Shown here: positions 1 through 11,403 of the stretch, piece after piece
Numbering within the stretch: the first letter of the stretch is position 1
How the letters are laid out: the number at the start of each line of letters is the position of its first letter
Assembly: GCA_022702545.1 (NCBI GenBank)
Contig: JAHRBC010000006.1
Span: 372,001 to 436,000 of the forward strand
Origin: Phycomyces nitens
Lineage: Eukaryota > Mucoromycota > Mucoromycetes > Mucorales > Phycomycetaceae
DNA length: 64,000 nt
Direction: 5' to 3'
Position numbers and translations under genes: made by a program
The notes under the pieces: model-generated
The model's input: only the letters and a program-made list of their open reading frames with translations
Told to the model about the DNA's origin: nothing
The model's database searches: none

Positions 1-296
1 GTCTTCGGTGTCGTGGTGAAGAGAATCTTCTTTTTCGTCTGTGATATTGTGGCCCATTGACTTTTTTTTTTATTTTTGAATTGAATTGATCAGAAACTGA
101 AGAGGTTGGGTTTGTAATGTACCTTTTCTTCCTTGTCCATGAGCTCTTGGGACATTGTTGCGATGCGTTGGCGATCATTGGAATAAAGAACTGCAAAACA
201 GATGAGTTCTCGGAGAAGATGGAATGTGTCAGTTGGAGGATGCTTGTTGAGAAATGTATGGACATATGGTGGTAATGTAGTTAGGAATGACTCCAT
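1..296 (-). CDS. unknown protein, 5' part only
   Basis: Minus-strand gene that runs off the left edge. Exon 1 is 296-123, starting with the ATG at 296 (an upstream in-frame ATG at 362 is also possible). It ends at an AAG|GTACAT donor. A 62-base intron (122-61) with a CTGAT-type branch site and AAAAG acceptor leads to exon 2 (60 down to the edge), which stays open in phase 0. The visible protein (about 78 residues) has an alpha-helical N-terminus beginning MESFLTTLPPYVHTF and then an acidic stretch rich in D, E and H. I do not recognise the family and no motif points to a function. Confidence 0.5.
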
Positions 297-944
297 GACT
301 TGTGGGATAAAGAGGGTTTGTGGAGAGAAAGAGAAAGGAATTGAAAATAATACAAAAATCAAATTATTGTATTAGTATTTCTTGTGCCCTTTTATATATA
401 TATATATATACAATAATAATATTTTGTAATGCTTCTTGTCCTGCCTACCCCTTTATCTTTATATTTTTAAACTATATAAATGTTATCGAGCTTAAATGTC
501 TGGTTGTGGGTGTATATATATATGTATTTATATATTTTATATTTTTATATATTTATATTTATTTATTATTCAACTCAGTCCGGAATCCAACCAAACTTTA
601 GAGAGAAAAAGTGCTTCCGATATACAAACTATTTGGCAATACAAATAGAGTCTATTACAGTGTATCCACTTGGGATTAAGGCAAAGTTTAATTTTTATTC
701 GTCCAAAAAAATGAAACTAACTTTGTCTCAATCCCAAGTGGAAACACTCCAATAACCAATCTCATAAAGAAGTGTACAGTGCTCGTTTGGATCGGAACCC
801 ACGCCAGATGGTTTCCGCAGGGTATAGGACGGATGACATTGATCATATCAAGTGGGAGTGCTGATTGATCATAACATAATTATATACACATTTTTTTTTA
901 CATGTAAAGGCCATCTCGTGATGTCATTCTAGAGTATGCTATAT
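297..944. other. intergenic, AT-rich
   Basis: No gene seen. It holds TA and TTTATA microsatellites (about 393-412 and 511-575) and a short imperfect inverted repeat: ccacttgggatt at about 666-677 is answered by aatcccaagtgg at about 730-741. Confidence 0.5.
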
Positions 945-1096
945 AGTTGATTCCATCCCCCCAAAAAAAAAGATTGCGTTTTGGTGAACTGAATTCACTT
1001 TTCTGTCTCTAAATAAATATCGATTTTTGATTGGCCAAAATTCGCTTTTCAATCACTCAAATTTGTCTCAAATATTGCAGGAAACACGCACAATAC
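945..1096 (+). repeat. left terminal inverted repeat of the 4.2 kb element
   Basis: Matches the reverse complement of 5002-5151. The outer end is AGTTGATTCCATCCCCCC and the inner limit is at GGAAACACGCACAATA. Confidence 0.7.
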
Positions 1097-4000
1097 ATAC
1101 TTGTCCGAGTTTCTAAAGGGGATCCCTCTTTAGAATTATTATTCTTGCTGAATTCCGGTCCAAATCTTGGTGGCGTCAGCACCTCATTTATTCTCGATTC
1201 TTGACGTCTCGTTCTCTTCTCTTTCTCTAAATAATTATTTTACCTGTATTCTTACCAGCTGTATGTATCTATTACTTTCTTAAAAGCCCATTTTCCCTCA
1301 CTTGGAGCTTTTTTGTACTTTATTTTCCTTCTCGCTGACTACCTTCTCTGTCATGCCGTGTCAAACACTATTACTTTTTCCCCAGTATCTAGGTTTTTAT
1401 TATCATTTATACACTTTCAATTATTCTTCTCATTCTCATGGGTGGTCTATATGTCTACAGGTACCAGGCCTTGACACACGCACAAAAATAAGATAATAAA
1501 TAAAATACTTTTTTCACCTGAGAGCAAGATCCCCTCAATCTCTTTTAAGCACACTACTTTAAGGGTTTTCATTGTTATTATCCATCTCTGCTGACGACAT
1601 GTGGCTCTATGTGTTTGTTTGTTTTTTCACACTCGTCAACATTGTAAGAATTGCAATTTTAAAAAAGGGTTTTTTGAATTAATGTGAAACAGCATTCATT
1701 GGGTGATCATTTTGACAACAAGACGCATCGTTTCCAAAAATACTAAAGTCATGGATTGTTGACGGGCTATAAAATGAAGATTACGCAAGTCTAGCATATT
1801 CTACTCTCTTCTTCTTCTTCTTCTTACAATATACTTTCTACTGGTCATGTCTATAAAAACACTAATAAAAGAGGTTTGGTACTCTTGAACAAATATAGCA
1901 GTATTTTATCTGCTTTCAAAAGAGGTCGACACAATCAACGAGTTGATTCCCAATGATCCACTGTTGAGCTATGATACATGTCACCGCATAGTGTAAAGAG
2001 CTACAGTAAAAGCTTCTTGGGCTCAACAGCTGCATCTCTTTCTGGTGCAAACAAAAAATATATCTCAAGTAGAACTGTCTATAATATTAAAGGTATATTT
2101 AATTTGTACCTTATAGTTCTATCATTTTAAATCGCCCATTGCTAAAAAGAAAAAGAAAGTGTCATAAAAATAATGTTCTCTTTCTTACTATTATTTTACA
2201 TCTTGAACTTGTTGAAAACTCTTTTGTACATATTTTTGACAACATTTTATACACAAAGAATAACTCGTTATTTATCATATTTCCCTTTTTATAGTGATCT
2301 ATTGGATTCCTAATTTTAAAAAGTCAAGATAAATATACGTCTTTAACTACTCGAGCTGTTGAAACAAACTGTTGAAGATCCAGTAAGTTTGCATCATGTT
2401 AAAGATGTAATTAAATATTTATATCTACCTATACATAAAGGCGTACCGTCCAAAAGAGCATTTCCTGAATAAAAAAAACAGTTTCGCTGAATGGTCCTGG
2501 AATTGCTCTGATAAATCCAGGACCAAACTCATCATGGTCTACCTTGGTAGCATCTATGGAGAAAAGGATTTTAGTAGTGTGGATGAGCAAGGCTCTCGTG
2601 TAAAGTTTTTATATTAAGAAATGTGATGATTAAAAAGCATTTTATTAATTCATATTTTTATGTAGTGGAATGTAGATAGCATTGGATATTATAATAGTTC
2701 TTTGATAGTTTCGTGAGAAATGCGTCTGTGGTGCCCAAATGAGAAGAAGCCTGTTTAATCATCGCACACTTTACATTCTCCACTACTTCGGTCTTCTTGT
2801 CTCTTGTTCTGCCTTGTCCTGCCTTGTCCTGTGAAAAGCACCTAGCACATTTCCTTGTCTGCCTTTCCCTTGTCCCGCCTTGTTCAACTCTTACAATCAA
2901 TTAGATTGAAGGAAAAGAGGTAAACCCTACCTGAATGTATTGACGAACTCGCGTTCTGATATTTTTTGGTGATGCAGCGACAAAGAAAAAAAAGCAGAAG
3001 AAAGGCGGCGCGTTTCATAAGCATCGATACTTTGCTGGGTATTTATTAATATATATACGTACTAGGCTCTTTCTACAGATGTGTTAACTATTTGTATTTT
3101 GTAGTTTAGTGAAAAATAATATCGTCTTGAGCTCAAACGATAAATCATCAATCAAGATAAATAAATGGTGGGCAGAACATTGAAAAAATAGCTACTCTGT
3201 TCAAAAAGATCATTTTCACACGATATAAAATGATCTCTGGTGACTAATAAAACCTCTGGTTTCACATATAGGTCAAGACTCTGACAAAACGTATTGATGT
3301 TGTGAATACTACTAAAAACTATAAGCCACAAAACATGCAAGAGAAAGTTATTCAGAATAATATCTATCTTTAACATGTAAGTTAATTAAAAGTTATAAAT
3401 ATTTTTAAAGCACTTGATAAAAATAACTCTGCTTAGTCTTGACATGTATATGAATCGTCCGTAAATCTTCTCAAAGCAGTTCATTGAGATGTATTCGGAA
3501 GCAGGTTACCAATATAAATTCTGGAGTTACATCTTTGAATCGTTTTTAGGAAGAAAACAAGATGTTTTATTGCAATGGTAAATATCTTATTGTGACTTTA
3601 TGCAGCTTATTTTCCGTCTAACTGTTTGTAGGGGCGACACCATAAGCGACAGTTGTAAAAAAAAAAGCTGGTCATAAATTTAAGTTGGATTTGCGGTTGG
3701 AGATGATTCAAAATAATGAAAATACAGTAGATGGCTGTACTGGAGAGATGGCCAAGAAAGCAACAGTAAAAAAAGATATACAAAGACAAGCTCAAGTCCG
3801 TCATTGCATCCAAGTGTCATCTTAACAATTTCTTAAAATAAGTACCGTATATCCATGCCCAAGATGTTCCCCTTATACCAATAATTCATGTAGCCGGCTT
3901 CAGTGGAAAGCTCTCGGTTTTAAGTTTACCAAAGAAAAAAAAAGAGTACAAACTGGACGATGTTTCTTCTTTTTGTTTTCCCAATTCGTTGCAGCAAATT

Positions 4001-5001
4001 CAAACAGGATATTTGGAAAACTCGATTGATTTTCTATCCACAATTGATGAAAGAGGATGGACAAGACAACCAATATTTTGCATTATCCAATATTACCACT
4101 TTTATTTTTTTAGGATTTATTGGGTGATCTACGTAAGATTTATCACGATAATCGCGACAATAGAGCAGAGAAGTAAAGCGAGTCAGAAAATGAGCAAAAA
4201 TGTCTATAGAAATGTAGAGTTAGTAATGGCTACAATATAGTGTTTTACTTTGTATACTTGGAAGGTATCATAATCCTCCTAGATTTCTGATTAATTATTG
4301 CTAATAATTATTTTTCATGGATCAAGGCACTCTCATTTATTTATTTTTGCTTTCAGGCATTTCCACAATACTGTCCAAATTTAGTGTCAATGACAAGGGA
4401 TTAATTATGGACAGTTTAGAAATCAACAAGAGCCTAAAATATGTACAAGAAAGCATATTATTGACTTGGCATAAAATGACAAAAATGGTGCAACATGGGC
4501 CTGTTAATTAAGATGAAACCAATAGGAAAATGGATGAGATCAGAATTAACTGTGGTGATCATAATTCTACAGTGGCAACGAGAATTGTGTCATCCCTGCT
4601 GCACAAATAAAATATTCAAAGCTTTAATGTTTGAATATCAAGATGGTTTATAAAGGCGTTTTCCACCACATCTTTGCCAGTCTCCCGTTTCTCCAAACAC
4701 AATGTTTCTTGATGGGGGTATGTCATTTTCAGATACCATGCTGTTTGGCTTATTGTCGTAGAGTTTAACATAAAGATTTGCACTTTATAAAACTACCATG
4801 AATTAACGATATAAACTATAGTTACGATACCATTTCCATTATAAATTAGAATCCTTTTTAAAGCATGCCATTTATTGAAGCAATGTTGAGATCTTAGGGA
4901 CCAGATATTTTGTAGTAGACTATACAAGAGCATAGGCCAACAAAATAAATAATTAAATGTATAAAAAAAGACATGTAGAGAGATTGCTTTGTCAGTAAAG
5001 T

Positions 5002-5151
5002 TATTGTGCGTGTTTCCTGCGATATTTGAGACAAATTTGAGTGATGGAAAAGCGAGTTTTGGCCAATCAAAAATCGATATTTATTCAGAGACAGAAAAGC
5101 GAATTCAGTTTACCAAAACGCAATATTTTTTGGGGGTGGGTGGAATAAACT
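5002..5151 (-). repeat. right terminal inverted repeat of the 4.2 kb element
   Basis: Inverted partner of 945-1096. Outside it lies a TTTATA microsatellite (about 5165-5212). Confidence 0.7.
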
Positions 5152-5626
5152 GTTTTATAATGGGCATTTATATTTATATATTTATATATGTATTTATATT
5201 TATATATATATTTGGAAAATTAACTTGGAAAAGTGCTACAGTTTTACACTTTGTGGGTTGTTCATTTATAATACTTGTTTTTTATACTGGGAGCCAATTG
5301 GATTACGGAATCAAACATGAATCATCGCCATTCATCTCCAACCCTTTTATTTTTTATTTTTTTTACTTTCCCACACTTTTTACAGCCAAATAATTTGCCT
5401 TGCACAAAAAAATTCAGAGTCTTTTTTTCTTGTTATTGCATCAGTATTATTTATATACATCTTTCTCTCTAAACTCCTTTGACCAGCGAAGAGTTGTAAA
5501 ATAAAGGATAATTAAAACAATATACACACAGATAGTAATAGTAGTAGTAGAAATAGTAATAATGATGATAAGGATAATGTCTTTGGTCTACAAAGACAAT
5601 TATATGTATGTAAATATATAAAATAT
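5152..5626. other. intergenic, 3' flank of the CSL gene
   Basis: AT-rich microsatellite DNA, including a TAGTAG/TAATAG run near 5532-5570. No gene seen. Confidence 0.4.
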
Positions 5627-7447
5627 TTAAAGTGCAGGCCCAGTAGACGAAGCCACGACTGTCCAGATATCTGGAGATGGTTCGCCCTGGTCTGTCAATC
5701 GATACAGCAGAGACTTGCTCGAGTGATAGACAAGTCCATCGTGTCTGACGAGCAATAATGGCAATTCCAATTGGCGGTGTCCACTTCCCATGTCTGTATC
5801 AGGCGTCAGTAGGTCATGATTGCCTACCAAAAGGTCTTGGGTAGGAGGAAGGTGGACAATAAGATTGCTTGTATTGGACTCTAATGAATCTGATCGGACA
5901 TCCAGCTGGAGCGGACCATCTGTCCCCAGCCAGATAGAGAGCAGTCTTCCGGTTGTTGCCTGTCGTAAATGGCGACCCGTTATGTTTAGCCGATGTGTCG
6001 TGGGGTCATATTTAACAGCAGATAGGAGTGGAAAGGGCGTCAGGCTACGAGACAAGGGTAATGAAGGCGACAGGGGAGGAGAAGGCTGGCCTACTAGAGG
6101 CTGTGACTCATCCGAATAAGTGTATTGGAATTTAGATATCCCAACAATTGTCCAACATAGATAATCGTCAACCTCTTCAGATTGGTTATCAAACGACCCA
6201 GGCTCAGAACTGGTTAATCTAGAAGGTGCAAAATCAAGCCAGGTATTGGCATGGCTATCATGATCTATTGACGTTTGATTGTTTGTGGATTTTTCGTGAA
6301 TGGTGCCAGCCGCACTGAGGTAGACGGGTGTGGGTGATGAAGCCAATTGGAGGGCGATCTTTTGCATCTGGCTGAGTGGTCCATAAGCACAGGCTGCAAT
6401 TCTTCCTCGGTCTACTTTGCGAATGATGACTGGAGGAGATACGATGCCGGTTTGTGTGTCTGTGAGAACGATTTCTGTGCCGTATGTAACAGGCATGGCA
6501 TGGTTTGGTGAGGGTTGGTGGCTGCGAATGGCTGTACCGTTGGATATCACAGGGCCAGTGATTCTTCCAGTCTTATTAGGCGAAGGAGGTTGTGTTGGTT
6601 GTCGCAAAATGGTAATCGTGAACGGAGACCAAGATGAGTTCTTGGCACACAGTCGATTGTTGTCCGAAGTCATATATTTTGTTCGCACAGTTTGTGAGTT
6701 TATACGGTTAAACAACGATACTGGTGCATTTGCTAGAATGCAGGTTGATACATTGCGTGCTTTTGCTGTCTTTTTTGAAGGCTTTGAAATGATGGAGATT
6801 GGGTTTGATAAAAAGGTTGCAAATGGGGGTGGGGTGGTAGGTTCGGCTGGTGTGCCTTCATTGTCTTCCTGGTTAGCCAGACTGACTCGGAGGCAAAACT
6901 GTTTTGCTTTTGCGGTGCCAGTGACATGCAGGTACTTGAAGCTGCCAGACAAGTTCTCGTCCAACATCGCATGTTGTTCCAATGGCTTATCTCCATTCTC
7001 ACATACCACAGCAAGTGAGACTTGAGGCTTATTGTTTTGGTCAATGTGGCTCGATGAAGACTGTATATTTACGACTGGAGGAGGGCACAAGAACCGTTTT
7101 TCTGAGCCGTATGATTTCTGGGCAACAGAGGCATGTAGGCAGGTAACGGTTGTCATTGGAGGAGGTAGGCGGCGTATTTTTGATGTTGGTGGGATGTAGG
7201 GTTGTGAGAGAGGTCTCTTTATTGTCTGTCGAGGAGCTGGTCTTTCTCCATTGGAATCCAATAGGGATTCAATGGACATTGTTTGGTGAGACGTGTATTG
7301 GTGACTAGCGGGTTGTGTTCTGAGGGGGTGTGGACTGGGTAGATGCATGGCTGTGTTAAGATGAGAGTCGATGGGTGAGATACCAATGAATTGGATCTTT
7401 CTACTGGACCCGTAGGCCTGTCCAGAGATGACGTGGGAGTGTTCCAT
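5627..7447 (-). CDS. CSL (CBF1/Su(H)/LAG-1) family transcription factor
   Basis: Single-exon ORF of 606 residues from the ATG at 7447; the frame is open further upstream, but that part is serine-rich and UTR-like. Residues 1-100 are a disordered, proline- and serine-rich tail. The CSL DNA-binding core begins near residue 100 with QKSYGSEKRFLCPPP, the diagnostic N-terminal Rel-homology-like motif that contacts DNA. The beta-trefoil domain follows from about residue 228 and carries VSLFNRINSQTVRTKY, very close to the metazoan LFNRLRSQTVSTRY. A C-terminal immunoglobulin-like region includes the conserved IRKVDRG-type segment. Fungi have no Notch; fungal CSL proteins (for example S. pombe Cbf11/Cbf12) bind GTGGGAA-type sites and act in the nucleus on adhesion and cell-cycle genes. 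Target genes here are unknown. The family call is firm; which fungal CSL subclass it belongs to is not decided. Confidence 0.93.
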   Translation of the reverse strand: MEHSHVISGQAYGSSRKIQFIGISPIDSHLNTAMHLPSPHPLRTQPASHQYTSHQTMSIESLLDSNGERPAPRQTIKRPLSQPYIPPTSKIRRLPPPMTTVTCLHASVAQKSYGSEKRFLCPPPVVNIQSSSSHIDQNNKPQVSLAVVCENGDKPLEQHAMLDENLSGSFKYLHVTGTAKAKQFCLRVSLANQEDNEGTPAEPTTPPPFATFLSNPISIISKPSKKTAKARNVSTCILANAPVSLFNRINSQTVRTKYMTSDNNRLCAKNSSWSPFTITILRQPTQPPSPNKTGRITGPVISNGTAIRSHQPSPNHAMPVTYGTEIVLTDTQTGIVSPPVIIRKVDRGRIAACAYGPLSQMQKIALQLASSPTPVYLSAAGTIHEKSTNNQTSIDHDSHANTWLDFAPSRLTSSEPGSFDNQSEEVDDYLCWTIVGISKFQYTYSDESQPLVGQPSPPLSPSLPLSRSLTPFPLLSAVKYDPTTHRLNITGRHLRQATTGRLLSIWLGTDGPLQLDVRSDSLESNTSNLIVHLPPTQDLLVGNHDLLTPDTDMGSGHRQLELPLLLVRHDGLVYHSSKSLLYRLTDQGEPSPDIWTVVASSTGPAL

Positions 7448-7904
7448 GTGTAAAGGAGTAAGGGAGAAATATTTAACGAATAAAGGCAACAAACAAGAAG
7501 ACAAAGAAGACAAAGAAGAAGAAGAAGAAGCAAAAGTAAAAGCAGAAGATAGGAGTGAAAATGAAGCCTCGACTTTTTCTCTCCTTTTTAAAAAATATAT
7601 ATACAATATTTTTGTAGGTCAGAAATAGGAATATTGATAAGATGCTCAAAGATCTTATCACATGCACCATTCCAAGCTTTAAAGTAAAAAAAGAAGACCA
7701 AAAATCTTCCCAGGATTTCAACGTATCACTTTTTTTTTATACTTTATTTCACACTATTGAAGCATCAATTTATTAACAGGCGCACACCCTTTTTGCAAAT
7801 TGTAACAATTTATCAAATCCTAAACATTTTTTATTTATGTACAATTTTATAGTGCCAAATATACTATGTAGAAAGCAACCACTCTTGAGAATCTTTTAAA
7901 AAAA
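7448..7904. other. intergenic between the CSL gene and the duplicated PH fragment
   Basis: 5' flank of the CSL gene. It holds a GAAGAAGAAG-rich purine tract on the plus strand (7491-7545), read as serine codons in the open upstream frame, and AT-rich sequence. No gene seen. Confidence 0.4.
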
Positions 7905-8477
7905 ATGCCCAATAACCTCTTCAAGACTCTCTTTAGCAGCCTGTTTCTTGGACACTCAATGGCCCAAGAGAGCAACCGTCGAAATACATTTGTCCTCCAA
8001 TTGGCCAATGATGTTGCCTATCTATTCGATTGCGGATCTGAAGATCAAGTCCGGGTCTGGGTCGACCAATGTAATATGTGGGCTGCTATTGAAAGCAAGA
8101 TCAAGTTAGCCAGTGTCACGACTTGTCTTGACTGGGACCCAATGACTGCCTTGATGCAACTATGGCACTGGAGACCAACTCCTCTTTCTGCTGGAACAAG
8201 TATGCTGTCCAAAGAAGACCAGATCAAGACTATTCAGGTTTACCTTGATGACCTTCAAAAGGACCAGCGGTGGCATGCAAGTCTTTATGACTTGATTATC
8301 AAGGCAAGTGTTTGATGGCTTGGAAAACATGGCTAATAATTTTAATAGTTACCAGCGGATACACCTCATTACGCGGATCTTTACAAGAATTGGCATTACA
8401 AGTGCTGGCACACCAGCAGAACCATGGAGAGATATCATATTTATGAAAACATTTTATTATTGAGTTGTTCAAAATAA
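7905..8477 (+). pseudogene. inverted partial duplicate of the ARF-GEF 3' exons (PH C-terminal part)
   Basis: From 7932 onward this is a copy of the last two exons, the intron between them and the 3' flank of the ARF-GEF gene at 11687-14374, placed in inverse orientation. The PH-domain C-terminus and helical tail are copied without any coding difference that I can see. The duplicated exon 9 ends at the same TAA (8477). The copy lacks the Sec7 region and the N-terminal half of the PH domain. By chance an ATG at 7905 lies in frame upstream of the junction, so 7905-8303 joined to 8349-8477 across the copied GC-AG intron would encode 175 residues. Expression is unproven. It is either a fresh pseudogene or a new truncated gene. 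Confidence 0.7.
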
Positions 8478-8760
8478 TGGGTTTCTTTGTTATCAAAAAA
8501 TACATAATAATAATAATTGAAACATTTTGAAAAAATTATAGCTTATTACATGCAATCTATATATTTGCTCGGTTAAAACGTCTACCTATCTGCTATTTAC
8601 ATTTATATGTATTTATATATAATATATATACTCAACACCATTTCTCACGCAGCCTAAAATAGAAGGCATCAGGCTTTGTAGATACAGAGCGTGATCACAC
8701 TCTAGAATCCTCGCCTAAATAGGGCAAATGAGGCGCTCGTCACATGTGCTGTCAAACGGT
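7932..8760 (+). repeat. left arm of the 829-base inverted duplication
   Basis: Reverse complement of 11404-12232. The two arms have the same length (829 bases), and I find a single mismatch, in an AT-rich run about 8606-8640. Breakpoints are abrupt on both sides. Confidence 0.9.
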
Positions 8761-11403
8761 ATATTTGGCTACCCTCAGGTCTTTTTCTCACAGTTCCCTA
8801 GTTACACATCCTTCCCCGGTATACGTGACTTGTAAAGCCCTGTCCGGTGTAAAAAAATTGCCTTAGATGGCAAACTGTCGGTAGGTTAGCATATTTGGCT
8901 GGCAAATTCATATCTTGAATATTGGTATATTGCGTGCTACATCTTGCAAGATTAACCATAAACATCCTTGTTCTTGTATTTATACAATTAGATTGAATAT
9001 AGCATCAGCAAGAAGATATCAACATTTCCTTTCTCCTGATATTATATAATACTAATACTAATAATAAAAATAAAAAAATAGTCATCTATATTTAGTTTTT
9101 CCAATACATACATAGAAGGGATAATAGTTGGGTCCGAACCGGACCTTATCGGGCAGTTCTATTCCGGTTGTATTTTACCGGATTGTTGTTCTCATTAATA
9201 ATGTGTTGTATTTATACTTTAACCTTTGCAAAGTCAATCGAGAAACAATCTTCTTATGGAACACGACGATCGTTTTGTTCCACATTTACTTTTCACTAAA
9301 GTAATGGCGCAAAAAAATCGAGGAATGGCGTGTATTTAATTTTATAGTCATTTTGTAGTCATTTTGTATCAGTGGGTTGCCATGGAAAATTTCGTGTGCT
9401 TGGTCAACGGATATTTTTACATTGTGTTTTTCAACAGTGATAAGCCTTCTTTTTTTTTTAAAAAAAAAAAAAAAAGGAAAAGGACCTGTAAATACAAACC
9501 AACATATCTGGTCCGTAGGTCAAAGGGTGTAAATTAAAAAACAACACAAAATTGCCACCTTGCACAAAAAAGGAATTTGACAACAAAAGTGTATTGAAAT
9601 GGAAAGCGAAAGGGACCAGTCTTGGAGCGAGTTTTTGTGTATAAAGATTATTCACGAGATAAAATATTGGAGAAGCTCTGGGTGATAACTCTATTATTAT
9701 TATTAATTTATCGCATATACTCTTCAAACTATTGGCTGCTCAAGTGCTCTGTGAATATAACCTTACCAACCACCAAGCCAACTGATTTGGCTATTGTTGT
9801 TTTTTGCTTCCAAGTATTAACAAATGCAACCAACCTTTTCTTTTTGTTTTTGTTTCGTTCTTGGAGTCTGTAAGACAAGAAGCACCACCAATGTCTTTAG
9901 GGAGCTTCATTGGTGCCATTGTTTCCGGTGATGTGGGGCATGGTTCCCGCTTTATTATTATTATGTCGTACCTTTCTTTTGAAACTCGCACTATAGTACC
10001 ACCCTGCATATCTGCATATTTCTGAGTTTGGTCTGGGTGATCGAAAACGGTCGATAATATCTTTACTTATTTTTATCGTCTTTATAGGGATCAAGTAGAG
10101 CTTTGTGATGGTTGATCCCATCGGTCAATGCTAATGATTCTTTGGTTTCCAGGCGTCAAAAAAATGTGTCATGGCAACCAAAAGCTTAAACACACTGCCA
10201 TCACAATTGTTGATACCGGGATCTGTGCTTTGTTTAGTCAACATAAAACAACTAGTTTCAAGGTGATAGCAAGGTGTTTCCAGGAGGTAAGACTTGCTTT
10301 GGGTTCTGTCTTTGATATATAGATAATAAACAGGAGTGGCAAGACACAGAAACGCTTGTATGGGTTCAGGCAGTATTGTCCAGCTCACCATATAAGCTCG
10401 TGTGTTACTGTGTGTGCTGCATTACCACTACAGGAGATACATTGGCAAAATATGCTGAACGAGGCATATAGAGAATGTCACACTTCTGTACCAGACAATC
10501 ATATTGTCATCAGCTATGCAGGTGCTTGCAGGACCATCTGCAGGCAAGGTGGAAGTCAAATCAATAGTAAAGTGGCTCTTGGCCACACTTTTACTAGTTT
10601 GATCCGTTCCGGGTATATGTTTTTGTTGCAATGTGTATTGTAACAGCTCTTTTGATACTAAAGAAAAGAGACCTTTGTTAATAAGTTTTTGCCCTAGGTT
10701 CTTGTATTATACACAAAGCATGAAAATATATTGCTACATTTTACAGCCTGTTAAGCTCAAGTTTAAACATATGCCTTCTAATACCAAATAAGATGCGAAC
10801 AATGCAGAATACATGTCCATACTGCATAAATCTTCCTTACTAGACTTTATTACCTAGATATGCTTAATAGAGTCAGGATCTGGGCTTTGAAAAGGCCGGG
10901 TATAAAGAATATTCAGCCTATACTAATTGTTCTTTTTTTTTGACTTTCCTAAAGATCTTGGGATTGATTAATCTTTTTTGTACGAATGGCAATGGCTGTA
11001 AAGAAGATTATTAAATGTGTTTGGTAATGTAGGAGTGCCAATATGTTTTCTAATGACTGACATGGGCAGCCTTGGATTCTTTCTAATCTTACCAAGAACT
11101 CCTATTTATTTTAGGTTGTTTAGACTGCCTGGATCTTGCATCTCTTAATGAGCCAGTCTCTTTTGAATGTTTGACTGGTCGCGAAACAATGTACTTGTAA
11201 CATTAAGCTTCTTTGCAATGCTCTCGAGTACAATAATGTGTACCAGTCGAATTTCTAAAGTTATTGGTTGTATAGATCCTGGTGTAGTGCTATAGTTTTA
11301 CCCTTTGATTGTACTAATGACAAATAATAGTGAAGAAAAAAAGTATTGACAACTTTAGAGGCTGTTTAGAGTGTAAAGGGTTGTAACATTTAAACTCCGT
11401 TAA
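8761..11403. other. 2.6 kb spacer between inverted arms
   Basis: No recognisable gene. A few ORFs of 60-95 codons occur on the plus strand (for example 10356-10643), without known motifs or a consistent splice chain. A T10A16 palindromic tract lies at about 9450-9476. Confidence 0.4.

Larger units (their letters stand above)
945..5151. mobile_element. 4.2 kb element with ~150 bp terminal inverted repeats, no transposase seen
   Basis: Bases 945-1096 read as the near-perfect reverse complement of 5002-5151, about 150 bases with scattered substitutions. Both ends begin with a C-rich then A-rich run, followed by ATTGCGTTTTGGT and an almost identical block containing AAATATCGATTTTTGATTGG. The 3.9 kb interior has only short broken ORFs (under 90 codons) and none resembles a transposase. 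The architecture fits a non-autonomous or decayed DNA transposon. No convincing target-site duplication is visible, so the superfamily cannot be named. Confidence 0.6.

Noticed and set aside
2800..2890. CTTGTCCTGC tandem units inside the 4.2 kb element, considered as an array
   Set aside because: Only two to four irregular units without spacers; neither CRISPR-like nor a regular satellite.
6417..7025. 202-codon plus-strand ORF
   Set aside because: Antisense shadow of the CSL coding sequence; no domain of its own.
9120..9190. GGGTCCGAACCGGACC block considered as a tRNA T-arm
   Set aside because: No matching acceptor stem, D-arm or anticodon arm around it. No tRNA was recognised anywhere in the window.
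9449..9476. T10A16 palindrome considered as a terminator hairpin
   Set aside because: Simple A/T slippage tract in a eukaryotic intergenic region; no gene ends there.
10128..10643. overlapping plus-strand ORFs in the spacer of the inverted duplication, with a tempting CTACAG acceptor
   Set aside because: No domain, no consistent start or donor chain, and composition like the surroundings; not called as a gene.
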